Source of the DNA: Saussurea involucrata
Lineage: Eukaryota; Streptophyta; Magnoliopsida; Asterales; Asteraceae
DNA length: 64,000 nt
Assembly (NCBI GenBank): GCA_033807775.1
Contig: CM066313.1
Coordinates: 90,591,484-90,655,483, forward strand
Reading direction: 5' to 3'
In this document: piece by piece, positions 11,220 through 23,759 of the stretch
Layout: each line of letters begins with the position of its first letter
How positions within the stretch are numbered: position 1 is the stretch's first letter
Program-made: the position numbers and the translations under genes
Notes under the pieces: model-generated
Database searches by the model: none
Seen by the model: the letters and a program-made list of their open reading frames with translations, nothing else
What the model was told of the DNA's origin: nothing

Positions 11220-11924
11220 AAGTTTAAGCTTAAATAAATATAAATGACAACAGTTTGTGACATGTGACTATGTGAGTAGGGTTGTGGGATGGTTTATGGA
11301 TAAGAAAGAAACCACCCACGATCCATTTTTGTGGGTATGGGCCTAGCCAATTGGGCCAAGACCACGAAGTGGGTTGAAGGCATATCTAGAGTAGAGATAG
11401 TCAAACCGGTCCGGATTTAAGTCCGTCGGTCCCATCTGGGTCTTGATTTGGAGTGATTCGCCGGCCCAACACGGGACCGATTGCAAGCCCGGTTACACGG
11501 CCCGATTCACTATATATATATATATATATATATTTACACTAAATAATATTTTTTTTAAAACCCATATTCCATATATACTATGAAATTGAGCATAGTATTT
11601 CCAAAGATATCAAACTCAAAATCAATACAAATTCATCCATAAAAATATTAAACCTAATATTTTTTTCAAACCTAAAATCTTTAAACTGAAATCAAATAAT
11701 AAATTCTTTTATTTGTTGGTGAGATTTTAATCTTTAAACTAAAATGATGTCATTTGTATGGAGCCATGGATGAAGATGGCTCTGCACATAGAATATTAGA
11801 ATCTCCAATTTGTTGGATATTTCTCCATGTGTCCCCAAATTTCACAGACATCCAAATAAATATTATATCTCTCAACTCATTCACATCTTTATGGAGCCAT
11901 CGAGAAGGAAGAAAGCAACAAACA
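11220..11924. other. Unclassified spacer with a GC-rich patch and a TA microsatellite
   Basis: 11395-11510 is GC-rich with repeated 'cgg/ccgg/cccgg' words, reminiscent of an hAT-type subterminal region. A (TA) run follows at about 11510-11532. No coding region is supported. Confidence 0.35.
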
Positions 11925-12020
11925 GGTGGTGAAATCCCAGAAACATTCAGGTGATGTTGGTGAAATTGCAGAAACCTTCAGATGACGATGGTGAAATTGC
12001 AGAAACCTTCAGGTGACGAT
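11925..12020 (+). repeat. Three imperfect tandem copies of a ~31-bp unit
   Basis: The core GGTGAAATTGCAGAAACCTT (one copy TCCCAG variant) repeats with a period of about 31-33 bases. Confidence 0.7.
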
Positions 12021-12459
12021 AGCAGCAATTCTTGAATCATCTTGTTCAATAGCAGCAATCTCTTCCTTTTCCATTAATAAATCTTGAAGACCCACAAGAA
12101 AAAGAGCTTCAAAAAGAAAAACCCTTGTCTGTGGGATCGATGGAGAAGGAAGAAGCTGGAATAATTTTTCATTTCTTGTGATGAAAAGAACAAAGAGGGT
12201 TCTGATTTTGAAACGAAGGAAGAAGGAAGAAAGAAGAAGGAATAAAGAAAGGGTAAAAGGGGAATACACCACCTGTTGAACGTCTGAGTCCATAGGACTC
12301 TATTTTTTGGGCTGACCAATTTAGCCGTGGGCTGAGCGAATAAGCCCATACCGAACACCCAGATATGACTGTGCGAATCAGCCATATCTCTTATTCAGCC
12401 CATTAAGCTGCCACCGAACACCCCTTTAGTGTGAAACATCTCAAGCATTGGTCAAATTT
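12021..12459. other. Unclassified sequence, possibly the end of a DNA transposon
   Basis: A purine-rich stretch lies at about 12130-12250. From 12340 to 12425 two similar words, CCCATACCGAACACCC and GCTGCCACCGAACACCCC, suggest subterminal repeats of a DNA element ending near 12425. No partner end was found. Confidence 0.3.
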
Positions 12460-12568
12460 CAAGAGTACCATCCATTTCTAGGATTTACTTGGTTTTGAGA
12501 TAAGAACCAAGCAAGGTGAGTTCATCCTACCTTTATATAACTTTATACATGTTAAAATCTTATAGTTT
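12460..12568 (+). repeat. LTR-like sequence E, left part (donor side)
   Basis: This short stretch carries AAGGTGAGTTCAT (12513-12525), matching the donor-like motif of the other LTRs. It appears to continue at 43495 beyond the composite insertion, because AGTTT is present on both sides. The outer start is not defined. Confidence 0.5.
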
Positions 12569-12794
12569 TGTAACATCCCCAGCCCACCGTACACGATATT
12601 GTCCGCTTTGCGCATACCCTCTGCATAACAGCATGTCGGTACCGCTCACGGTTTTGTTCCTGCCCGAACAGGCATACGCGGGACGCACCCAAACCGCACC
12701 CAGTGACAGGCAAAAGGCCTCATGCAAGGAAGGTATCCATCCAACCTTATAAGGAGGACTTCGTTCCCCCTCCTAGCCGATGTGGGATCTCACA
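12569..12794 (-). repeat. TRIM-like LTR at the 3' end of the composite
   Basis: 226 bp with TG...CA ends (plus strand TGTAACATCC ... GATCTCACA). On the minus strand it contains a TATA-like CCTTATAAGG (12747-12756) and ends with AAAGCGGACAATATCGTG-type sequence. I recall that end from plant TRIM (Cassandra-like) LTRs, but I do not see the 5S rRNA part. It is not similar to LTR A beyond the terminal TGTAACA. Confidence 0.6.
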
Positions 12795-12864
12795 ATCCAC
12801 CCAACTATGTGGGATCAACGTCCTCGCTGACACATCGACCCGGTGACCGGCTCTGATACCATTT
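12795..12864 (-). other. Miniature internal region with primer site and polypurine tract
   Basis: The primer site TGGTATCAGAGC (12850-12861, minus strand) sits three bases from LTR A, the same spacing as at the genuine A primer site. The other end reads AGTTGGGTGGAT before the TRIM-like LTR. With only about 70 bases in total, it can encode nothing. Confidence 0.65.
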
Positions 12865-13606
12865 TGTAACACCCTAAAAATCAGGGCTAATTTAAACCTC
12901 AATTTATAACAAGATTTAAACATAAACTTTCTAAACTTTATACATAAGCAGAGAATTAACTATGAGTGTCATATTTACAAATATCGAATTCTTCAAATAA
13001 CCTATTAATCTAATCATGTCACTATAATCAGATTAACTAGGTTATCTAAGTATCCATCAAAAAGCCTCAATGTTCATTAACTTCTCCGCTAATCCAAAAG
13101 CTCTCGTCCCACATCCCTTTATTTCCCGGAGCTAGTATCTGGTAAGAAAATATAATTTGAAACGATTAGGCTAACGCCTAGTGAGAACATTCGGTTTCAA
13201 AATAATACTTTCAAAATCAATGTAAACAAGGCATAACAAACCTGGTTTACCTTTTTCTTACCATATGTATCAACATCTTACGATGACGGGGTTTAACCCG
13301 ATTCCATGAATATGACCGACACCAAGTCAGTCATGACATCATGTTCAAGAGCCCACTACGAATCTCCACGAATTCTAGATTAATGCTCATATCCAAGAAA
13401 TCACAATTACACATGTCAATTTCTTGGAAAGGAAGTAGAGATTACAATTAAGCCATGCCTATCTCTTTCTTTCCTTAGAAATCGGGAATTACGATTAGTC
13501 CACGCCTATCCCACGATTTCTCATCAATGTAAAATGGGAATTACGATTAGTCCACGCCTATTCCTCATTTCACCTAAACGGGAATTACGATTAGTCCACG
13601 CCTATT
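12865..13606 (-). repeat. LTR A (left copy), first part
   Basis: Matches 41394-42135 closely. It carries the acceptor-like CAG (13139-13141), the hairpin AGGCTAACGCCT (13168-13179) and several 'ggaattacgattagtccacgcc' units (about 13488-13606). It is interrupted by B1 within the word CCTATT. Confidence 0.9.
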
Positions 13607-15662
13607 TGTAACGTCCCAAAAATTACAAGAAATTTAAAATTTTAAAATAAACATTTCATTTATAACAACTCATTAAATGATCTCAACGTTTCGTTTGCAA
13701 ACACATAATTACTATCTTTGTAAAATAAAACCAGCGGAATAAACGTTTAATTATTAAAACCATAAAGCAACCAGCTCTCCTCGCGCGCCAGTGTGTACTC
13801 GTCACGCCTTGGAGCCGCCCGCACCTGAAACCACAGTTTATTGGGAAAGGGTAAGCACGAAGCTTAGTGAATTCAAACACCATAAGTAACACATTTATTT
13901 CCACACCACCAAAAACAGATAATTGCACATAAACAGCATACAAGTCTTCGAACAAATCATAGACGTGCATACTCACACCAACCCACCTAATAGGCATACG
14001 TCGGTCCCACCGACCACACGACAATCGTGCAAACGCAACCCGGCACCCCCGGGTTCATACGCCACCCGCGTATACAACCTTCGGTCCCACCGAATTACTA
14101 CGCCACCCGCGTATGTGATCCTCGGCCCCGCCGAACTCCTACGCCACCCGCGTAGTCACAACAATAAAGGTCCGACTAGACACCCCACTATTTAACCCCG
14201 CATCAAAAGCAAATAAAACTACCACATACATACACATCGTAATGTAAAAATAACCGACATTAGTTATAGTGAGAGAACTCACCTCGAATGCTCGCCTAAC
14301 TTAACAACACAATTCAAGCTTCACAATTACGGCCCCTTCCCAGCACCTAAACGCATGTTAAAACGTGTCAATACGAGACCCGGACCCTATGACACGACAC
14401 ACGCTTAAACCGTCACTAAAACTATTTCCGTTCTCATAAAACAGGTCTGTTCGGGACCTGATTCGACCCCTATAAACCCAGAAAATCCCCAATATTATAA
14501 CATGACCAGAAAGTCCTCTGAGTTAGGGTTCCAAGGACATATTATACGCCTCCTAACGATTTTTCTACAATTTGATATGAATTAAATACGAACGATTACC
14601 AAAACTGCCAGTTTTCGGTCCAGCCTGCGCAAACAGCCCAATACAGCCTAGCTACGGGCTTAATCAGACTTTCGGTAAAACACGAAAAACCTTCCCAATT
14701 CGATTTGGGAACTTTGGGCACCAATTTCACCTCAAAACGAGTTACAAGCAGAAAGTTATGGTCTACACAAAACAGTGGCAGATTCCAGAATTTTACACAT
14801 AAAATGACGAATCACCGAACTTGCGACCACTTTTTCGCCCAGTTAGAGACCGAACCAGTTTTCCGCTAAAACACAGAAAACGTGCCCGACCCCGAACTTG
14901 AACCGTGGGCGCCAGTTTCGGCTCAAACGGAGTTACGACGGAAAAGTTACGATCACACGAAAACTGGACAGCACACTTAGAATTTTCATAAAATCACGAT
15001 TTATAAAAACGGTTCAAGGCTTAACGGTTCGGGTTACAACTAGGGATGGACACCCCACGCACCACCCACTGCCACCTACGGCAGTGGTGGTCGGCGGCGG
15101 CGGCGGCCACCGCCGGTGGTGGTTTCACGGCGACATCAAAGAGACAACAAGGGGGGAAAAAACACTTACCTACGACGACGTCTCACCACCGCAACCAAAC
15201 CTCTCTCTCTCGAACTCCGGCGAAACCAGGGTGGTGGCGCCCTCCGGCGACAGCAGCAGTGGCGGCGACGGCTGCCGCAGTGTTCTTTCTTCTCGTCTCT
15301 CTCTTTCTCGCGATCACTCTCTCTCTCGTTTCTTTCACTCATGGCCGCACCACACACAAGGGAAAGGAGAAAATGCTCTTAGGTTTGTTTGGTTTGCTTG
15401 GTTCACAAGGAAAAAGGAAAAAACGAGAATAGGAAAAGGGGTCTCGGCCCTCTCCTTGCATGGGTCGAATCCATACCCCACTTTTGACCAAACCCAAGAT
15501 TAGCCCCTCTAAAATCCCACGCCTTACACTAACCCTACTTAACTTAAGATTTAACAACGAAGGCTAACGGTGCTACTCTCGCTAACGCAAAAACAATTAA
15601 AGGTAAACATTTAAATAAATAAAAAATTTAATTAATAAACGTACCGGGACACGGGCTTTACA
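13607..15662 (-). repeat. LTR B (B1, 3' copy)
   Basis: TG...CA ends (TGTAACGTCC ... GGGCTTTACA). It contains an acceptor-like CAG ending at 13825, a hairpin at 13852-13866, a cluster of short inverted repeats (about 13995-14160) and a donor-like GAG/GTGAGT with the intron side starting at 14282. Further upstream in the reading sense are a consensus-like donor GTAG/GTAAGT (near 15168) and a CT-rich leader. Confidence 0.9.
13825..14282 (-). promoter_or_regulatory. Putative LTR intron of family B (donor, mini-repeats, hairpin, acceptor)
   Basis: On the minus strand: GAG/GTGAGTTC at 14285-14277, then a tandem cluster of short inverted repeats such as TACGCGGGTGGCGTA, then TTCACTAAGCTTCGTGCTTA (13870-13852 region), then GTGGTTTCAG/GTGCG with AG ending at 13825. 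The spacing is about 458 nt. The order matches the other LTR families. Splicing itself is inferred. Confidence 0.5.
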
Positions 15663-15700
15663 ACTCTCCCCCACTTGGATTAGACTTCGCCCCCGAAGTC
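15663..15700 (-). other. Polypurine tract and adjacent hairpin of B1
   Basis: The minus strand reads CCAAGTGGGGGAGAGT directly before the LTR. The hairpin GACTTCGGGGGCGAAGTC (15683-15700) lies just upstream. Confidence 0.85.
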
Positions 15701-15902
15701 TACGTCCGCAAACAGCTTCTAATAATTCTCTCGTATTTGATGATATCCCAATCTCAATCCACTTTAAAGCTCTAACCATTCTAAAGCTGCTCACCAGTAT
15801 ACCTTACAGGATACTCGATTACAATCCCTCCTATCATTAATTGACGATTAACTTCTACGAACTCTAATAGGCTCCAAAGATTTTCAATAACTTATATTAA
15901 CA

Positions 15903-16265
15903 AAACATCGACCCCCTGCCGAACATCGGTCCAACCGATTACAATAACAAACATCGGCCACCCGCCGAACATCGGTCCAACCGATTACGATAACAAACAT
16001 CGGCCACCCGCCGAACATCGGTCCAACCGATTACGATAACAAACATCGGCCACCCGCCGAACATCGGTCCAACCGATTACCATAACAACATCGGCCACCC
16101 GCCGAACATCGGTCCAACCGATTACAATAACAAACATCGGCCACCCGCCGAACATCGGTCCAACCGATTACCATAACAAACATCGGCCACCCGCCGAACA
16201 TCGGTCCAACCGATTACCATAACAAACATCGGCCACCCGCCGAACATCGGTCCAAGCGATTACCA
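15903..16265 (+). repeat. 46-bp minisatellite in B1 internal region
   Basis: About eight tandem copies containing GCCGAACATCGGTCCAACCG. Corresponding arrays in B2 have only about four copies (47325-47501 and 53666-53841). Confidence 0.9.
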
Positions 16266-19200
16266 TGAATCACATAAGCGTGGTATTATCCTTACACTGA
16301 CACAAGTAGATATCCCCTACAATCAAGTCAACTAACACACACGTAGGTCATTCCACCATAACCATCCATCACAAGTGATCATTTCAGGGTTACTACTACC
16401 GTCACCATGATTATCTTAAAATCGGCTACAACTCTCCGATTATACTAAAGGTGTTTGGCCTCAAGCCCAAACGTCGACACCTAAATATATCACCTACCTC
16501 AAAATGGTTGATGCGCATTTATTCTCTTAATAATAAAGGGCATCAATCCCTTAACCGATACTATTCGGCCTACAGTACTAACGCGTGTGGAATACCTACC
16601 TTCCACCGTCGACGTATCATCCACACTTGCTCTACGAAGCCAAGTCACACCGTATCGAGGATACACCTTGACGTCTACCTCCCAGGTAACGCCTCAAGAC
16701 CCAACACACCGGAACTACCTCCCAGGTAAGTGCCCACAACTATATCCTCCTAGTACCTACTGGAAAGTCTAGGTTAAACACATGAATACCGGGGTGCCAC
16801 CCCGAGATACCCAACCAACCATTACCAACGACTGACTGACGTGTCTAAGGATCCAAAGCAAACAGCCTACCAACAACATGCCTATTCCGGATTGACTCAC
16901 TCACCCAAACATGTAAACACTCAACGTGCAAAGAATGCCAAACGGTGCGACAAAAACAACTCATCAACTAGACTCCACATCGAGCCATTAAAACCGGGCA
17001 ATTGGCCCATGACTAACTCCAAGTCAAAACCGAGCAAAATGCTCCACGCTTGCTAGACCCATAGGTCGGAAAATGCGTTTAAACAAAGTTTAAGCAAGCA
17101 ATACTCTGAAATCAACCTTAGTCTCAGACTCAACACGGATTAAACAAAAGAGTTTTCCAAAAGGACTCACACCCTAAAAATTCTCGAAATGACACATGAC
17201 ACTTAAAAGCACATTTCCCCAAATGGTTTACAAAATCATTTACAAAATATTTTCAACATCAGGATTTTCATCTCAAAAGATCGTATGTAATAAAACTACT
17301 ATTACCTGATCGATAGTTACGCAAAACTGGACACGCTCGTCCCACATAGGAAAATCATGTTGAAAATCGTTCCATTGCAGTTCAGTTTACTCACACAAAA
17401 GCAAGCGTAATAAATAATTTCTTTAAAATGAACCGCCTCGATTCCAGTATGGATTGACTCATGACGTGCACTTAAAGTAACCGCTTGACCTTAAACAGGG
17501 TGCGACAAAGGTGTGCACATAATTCAAAATAAGTTTCACGACATTTGATTTAAAAATTCTTCTTTTTAATCATAAAAATGACGTGGCACAGGGTTCGCCA
17601 CAAAGTTTTCGCGCGTCAGCTAATCACACAAAACGATGACACGGTTTACAAATATATTTTTGTTAAAACACAACTGTCTCGTGTAAGTTTCAAACTTGAA
17701 GACAGAAACCAGTCCGCTTCTATTAATTGGAAATATCGACTAAAACCCCATAAAATCTCAAACTGGGGGCAGGCATGCAAGCTTGTAACACTTCCTCAAG
17801 TTTCGTACTTGGGACATATAACGTCAAAACCTTATAGTTTAAAAATGTATTTATCGAAAATGCTCAAAATACTCGTTTCCTCCAAAGCAAAAGTTTTTAA
17901 TTTCCCAAAAAAAAAAATGATCGGTAATTCTAAATTAACCGAATGTCAAAAATCTATGCATTTATATTTCCAAAATATAACACATTGTAATCGTATGCAT
18001 GATGTTCACAACATTAAAACACTCCTTGGATCAAATGGTCTTTCATTTCGACAAAAAGGAACTAAACATTTTCATGCACGACTCGTTCATCAAAATGTCG
18101 AGAACAAAGGTTACCCCAGTATGCATACCCCTAAGTCGATAAATCGCATTTTCATGGAAATGTCAATAAAACCTTTAGCTGACTAAAAAGCGCACTAAAC
18201 AACTCCTTATGAAATGTTACCAAAATTCCTCCATGCATCACTTATGTCACGCATGAATCAATCCACACACTGAACTATTTGCAATAAAACACTTAGTAAT
18301 ACAAACTCTCGAACGAAAAGTTAAGCGACACTGGAATTCCAAACTCATTTTAAACAAATTACCAAAATAGCCTTTATACAGACATCGTGGAATGTAACTT
18401 TTCGTCTCAACTCTAACACATGTGGAGGAGTTCCAATGTTAGAGTCTCAATCCGTAGTCACTTACCCAACATCTTAACCACCACCAAAACACGGATAACA
18501 TCGTACCCGAAAGAACCGTTGGAAAAATATCGAAAATGAGACAAATTCTAACAAAGTTTGCACTCCCGTGATAAAACGATTTCATACACTTTCAAAACCA
18601 TATTTCAAATCTTGTGCGTGTGCTGAGCAGTTCCCAAAATTCCAAAACACCGTCCATACAAAGATTTGAAACACAAGAATTTGTTAATGCAATCTTATTT
18701 TCAAAATAACTTCGTGCATGACTCATTCGGCATTCAACGTCTCGACCCCTACTACTCCGAAACTCTCCGGTCTACTATTGTCATCCAGACATTTAAACCT
18801 CTTAAGGCAAGTTGGGAAATCACATCAAATCATCTTACGGGTTTTCCTCAAATCAAAGTCGGCTCTATGAGCCTATGACCCTAGCACAATCTTCCATCTT
18901 GGCCCGAAATGATCTGCTTACAACAAATATCATCCTTATCGTCACTCCAAGTGACTAATATTAGAATCGTCTTTCTATTCCAACGACTACTAGTTAGGAC
19001 CTTCATCACTACCCCCAACGATCATCACCTCAAAACACTTCGAGTACACACCTGTACTAGTAGGTTTACTATAGTTGTTCCTCCTTGTGATGGCTATTCT
19101 GGGTAGAAAATACAACGCGTTATTAGCACATAATAACTCATACTAGCAACACTCACGCTCAACTCCTTGGATTCCTCGTGACTTCCCCGACTCGAGCGTT

Positions 19201-19642
19201 GATCCTGTGCTTCCGGTAGTAGGAGCTCTACTACTACCATCCACACCTATCATCGCCCGTTCCGAGTTCCATCCCAAGGGGTCCAAGTAGTTTCTCGCCG
19301 AAACTATACACATATGCCCGCACCGGCTTATGTACACACTCTTCCTAGCTCCCTAGGAATTCCATCCAAACCACTACCCTTGCTACTGCCAAATCCCTAA
19401 TAGCAAGCAGCAGACATGCAATACAGTGTAATAAGCACCAAGCAATTTAGCATACATACTCCTATGTTCTAGAAAGCAATCTAGCACACGTACTCATACA
19501 TAAACACCCTTCCCAGCTCTCTAGGAACTTCCTCTTATCCCACTACCCTTGCTACTACCGAATCCCTACTAATTATAACGGGTGACCTCGCGAATACCCG
19601 ATTATATGCAGTGCGAAACAAATAGACAGTCGAATACAAGAA

Positions 19643-21268
19643 TGATATGCATTATTTATTTAATGCATATTGTGTCTTTTTCTTATATTTTTATATATAA
19701 TATTTTGTTTTATCCCAACTTTTGTGTCATTTTATTCTCTTATTTGTATCTTTATTAATCATGGAGCTAAGTGATGGATTTTACTTGTTTTACTAAGTAG
19801 AATGGCTAAAAATAAGAAAACTGCAGCCAATGCTACTTCAATGCTGCATCATCCAAGACTGATGGCAACGAGATGAAGAACAAGGCTGGAAATGCGATTT
19901 TTGGGAAAAACAGCAGCATGCAATCTGAATTTCAATGCCTTGGTTACATCCTAAAATAGACTTGGAGTGTTGTAATATCCTTAGTACAATTGACATCTCC
20001 TTAGCATAGTATTTAGTACCATGAATAGTGCATGTATGGTACATTAATAGTAGTAGTTGTTGTGTTTTGGTATGGCCTTGTCTTCACTCCATTTGTGTAT
20101 AAATAGGAGGTGTCCTATGTTGTTGTAAGTGTGTTCAATCAGCTTAGAAACTGATTTGGAAACCATCTTTAATTGCTTTCTTTAAATATATGCAAGTTAT
20201 CTTCATCTTGTTCATCTTTTTCTTGTTGTTCTTAGCCATCTACATGAGTTGCTGCAGCATCGACAGCAACATTGATGCACTTCTTCATTGTTTTTAATTA
20301 TTGTTCTTTACATTATTGTCATTTACTTTCACGTCATTTACATTATGTATTTAATTTCAGTAATTTACATTTATTGCAATTTAAATACAAGTATGAGTAG
20401 CTAACTTTTATAAGCTTGGGTGTGAGATTAAAGGGTGGAGTTTTAATTATAAAGAATAGTGGACATTATTTCTCAATAATGATGTTCACCATTTCATGTT
20501 AAGTTTTATAAAGATAAGTTTACTTCGTGACGTTTTGATCACTTTGAAAGTGTTAAAGTGCCAAGGCATCAGGAATGAGCCATTGATATGCACGTCAATC
20601 CGAATGACAAAGAAAGTAAGACTTGGAAGAGCTACTGACAAAGGAATTTGTCGTCTCTGTCTTTTCTAGGTTGATTTTGCCCGATAAGTTGGTCATCGTG
20701 ATGATGGTAAAAGTGTAGAGTGCGTATCAGGAATGGACCACTCAGACACGTCAACTTAACAGATATGGGATCAACTTGGAAGAGTGATTTTTAACAAAGT
20801 AATTTGTTTATCCATATATTTGAAAGACATCATTTTATTATTAATAGTCCTGATACATCACCAGGAATGGGTTGTTGAAAGCTAGATTAATAATATAATG
20901 TTGAAGATCCGGAAGGGCATCCTATCAAATAGATGGTGAATTTAAGTATTGAGGAACCAATGTTGTAGCATTGACATAGCATTGGTCTGCTGGAATTTAT
21001 AATTAAGCTTCACCCCAACGTCTTACACCCTTGCTTGCTTTATTTATTTATCTGTTAATATGTGATAATCCAAAACCAACTAAAAATATTATCTTCGAAT
21101 TAATCCTTGGAAATCATTTCTTTTATTAGACTTTTATTGCGCTTTTACTCCAATCTCTGTGGGAACGATATCTGGTATTTTACCACTTTATTACTTGAAA
21201 AGACGACATTAGATCTCGATGTATACTTGCGTTGAGGTTTAATTATCACACGTCTATCGGTGTATTCA
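19643..21268 (+). mobile_element. Solo-LTR-like insertion F inside B1
   Basis: This 1.6-kb block is missing from both B2 internal copies, which read straight through (compare 50511-50530). Its ends are TGATATGCAT and GTGTATTCA, and the flanks AAGAA (19638-19642) and AAGCA (21269-21273) differ by one base. On the plus strand it has a TATA box (TGTATAAATAGGAGG near 20095), three spaced 'atcaggaatg(a/g)' motifs (about 20570, 20728, 20870) and a 3' part with CTGTGGGAACGATATCTGG, as in the LTR ends of some large plant gypsy elements. No internal region is present. Confidence 0.6.
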
Positions 21269-21691
21269 AAGCACTGTCAAAGACTCTATCCTAGAACGGT
21301 TGGACTCAAACAAGAGCTGCGCAATAGAACTAAATCGAATATTCTAAGGCTATAAATCTCTTACTGCATACAACCTAGAGGGCATCCACTTAGTAACCTA
21401 TCATAATTAGCATAAATTCCTAATAGCAAGTAGTTCAACATACAGCATAGTGTCCACAACAGGCAATCTAGCATGCATACTCTATGATCTAGAAAGCAAT
21501 AAAACACTAAGTACTGTACCGTTCCCCTTTGGCTCCGACTGACTGTACACACTGCGCCTCCGACCACCGTTCCTCGAACGGGTCTTTACTTTTTCTTTTA
21601 TTTCCAAAAAGATTTAATAAAGAATTTGAAAATTTCCCAGCCGCAACTTGAGACCAAACACACCGAGGTGCGTTTGATTCACTCAAGCTGT

Positions 21692-21703
21692 GCTCTGATA
21701 CCA
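21692..21703 (-). other. Primer-binding site of B1
   Basis: TGGTATCAGAGC on the minus strand, three bases from the LTR. Initiator-Met tRNA type, as in A and C. Confidence 0.9.
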
Positions 21704-21706
21704 AGT

Positions 21707-23759
21707 TGTAACGTCCCAAAAATTACAAGAAATTTTAAAATTTTAAAATAAACATTTCATTTATAACAACTCATTAAATGATCTCAACGTTTCGTTTGCA
21801 AACACATAATTACTATCTTTGTAAAATAAAACCAGCGGAATAAACGTTTAATTATTAAAACCATAAAGCAACCAGCTCTCCTCGCGCGCCAGTGTGTACT
21901 CGTCACGCCTTGGAGCCGCCCGCACCTGAAACCACAGTTTATTGGGAAAGGGTAAGCACGAAGCTTAGTGAATTCAAACACCATAAGTAACACAGTTATT
22001 TCCACACCACCAAAAACAGATAATTGCACATAAACAGCATACAAGTCTTCGAACAAATCATAGACGTGCATACTCACACCAACCCACCTAATAGGCATAC
22101 GTCGGTCCCACCGACCACACGACAACCGTGCAAACGCAACCCGGCACCCCCGGGTTCATACGCCACCCGCGTATACAACCTTCGGTCCCACCGAATTACT
22201 ACGCCACCCGCGTATGTGATCCTCGGCCCCGCCGAACTCCTACGCCACCCGCGTAGTCACAACAATAAAGGTCCGACTAGACACCCCACTATTTAACCCC
22301 GCATCAAAAGCAAATAAAACTACCACATACATACACATCGTAATGTAAAAATAACCGACATTAGTTATAGTGAGAGAACTCACCTCGAATGCGCGCCTAG
22401 CTTAACAACACAATTCAAGCTTCACAATTATGGCCCCTTCCCAGCACCTAAACGCATGTTAAAACGTGTCAATACGAGACCCGGACCCTATGACACGACA
22501 CACGCTTAAACCGTCACTAAAACTATTTCCGTTCTCATAAAACAGGTCTGTTCGGGACCTGATTCGACCCCTATAAACCCAGAAAATCCCCAATATTATA
22601 ACATGACCAGAAAGTCCTCTGAGTTAGGGTTCCAAGGACATATTATACGCCTCCTAACGATTTTTCTACAATTTGATATGAATTAAATACGAACGATTAC
22701 CAAAACTGCCAGTTTTCGGTCCAGCCTGCGCAAACAGCCCAATACAGCCTAGCTACGGGCTTAATCAGACTTTCGGTAAAACACGAAAAACCTTCCCAAT
22801 TCGATTTGGGAACTTTGGGCACCAATTTCACCTCAAAACGAGTTACGAGCAGAAAGTTATGGTCTACACAAAACAGTGGCAGATTCCAGAATTTTACACA
22901 TAAAATGACGAATCACCGAACTTGCGACCACTTTTTCGCCCAGTTAGAGACCGAACCAGTTTTCCGCTAAAACACAGAAAACGTGCCCGACCCCGAACTT
23001 GAACCATGGGCGCCAGTTTCGGCTCAAACGGAGTTACGACGGAAAAGTTACGATCACAAACTGGACAGCACACTTAGAATTTTCATAAAATCACGATTTA
23101 TAAAAACGGTTCAAGGCTTAACGGTTCGGGTTACAACTAGGGCTGGACACCCCACGCACCACCCACTGCCACCTCCGGCAGTGGTGGTCGGCGGCGGCGG
23201 CGGCCACCGCCGGTGGTGGTTTCACGGCGACATCAAAGAGACAACAAGGGGGGGAAAAACACTTACCTACGACGACGTCTCACCACCGCAACCAAACCTC
23301 TCTCTCTCGATCTCCGGCGAAACCAGGGTGGTGGCGCCCTCCGGCGACAGCAGCAGCGGCGGCGACGGCTGCCGCAGTGTTCTTTCTTCTCGTCTCTCTC
23401 TTTCTCGCGATCACTCTCTCTCTCGTTTCTTTCACTCATGGCCGCACCACACACAAGGGAAAGGAGAGAATGCTCTTAGGGTTGTTTGGTTTGCTTGGTT
23501 CACAAGGAAAAAGGAAAAAACGAGAATAGGAAAAGGGGTCTCGGCCCTCTCCTTGCATGGGCCGAATCCATACCCCATTTTTGACCAAACCCAAGATTAG
23601 CCCCTCTAAAATCCCACGCCTTACACTAACCCTACTTAACTTAAGATTTAACAACGAAGGCTAACGGTGCTACTCTCGCTAACGCAAAAACAATTAAAGG
23701 TAAACATTTATATAAATAAAAAATTTAATTAATAAACGTACCGGGACACGGGCTTTACA
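21707..23759 (-). repeat. LTR B (B1, 5' copy)
   Basis: Nearly identical to 13607-15662, with the same TG...CA ends and internal signals. Confidence 0.9.

Larger units (their letters stand above)
15663..21706 (-). other. Non-coding internal region of B1
   Basis: About 4.4 kb of element sequence plus a 1.6-kb insert. The longest plus-strand frame (17578-18186) is not kept in the B2 copies, where A-run length changes break it, and it is antisense to the element, so I do not treat it as a gene. A hairpin with 9-bp stem ACTCTAACA/TGTTAGAGT lies near 18411-18446 and is preserved in both B2 copies. Confidence 0.7.

Noticed and set aside
12074..12385. Hydrophobic 103-codon minus-strand frame
   Set aside because: Low-complexity Phe/Leu/Ser composition from a purine-rich tract, with no homology that I recognise.
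12569..12794. Cassandra TRIM with an embedded 5S rRNA gene
   Set aside because: The LTR end resembles that family, but I cannot find the 5S internal promoter boxes, so no RNA gene is called.
12860..12864. Separate insertion of A into the TRIM with CATTT as target duplication
   Set aside because: The far end of A is followed by AGTTT, which matches the outer side of the TRIM LTR exactly and CATTT only in three bases.
13683..14024. 113-codon minus-strand frame repeated at 21784-22125 and partly in the B2 LTRs
   Set aside because: It overlaps the putative intron and hairpin of the LTR, and B2 copies shift or shorten it. The repetition reflects LTR copies, not a gene family.
14898..15503. 201-codon frame in LTR B (and 205-codon at 22983-23600)
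   Set aside because: Lies in the GC- and CT-rich LTR leader, opposite to the element's sense, with low-complexity Ser/Arg/Gly composition. Length comes from base composition.
17578..18186. 202-codon plus-strand frame in B1, with partial copies at 48626-48964 and 54966-55373
   Set aside because: It is antisense to the element, has no domain, and is broken in the other copies by changes in an A run. That is not the pattern of a conserved protein.
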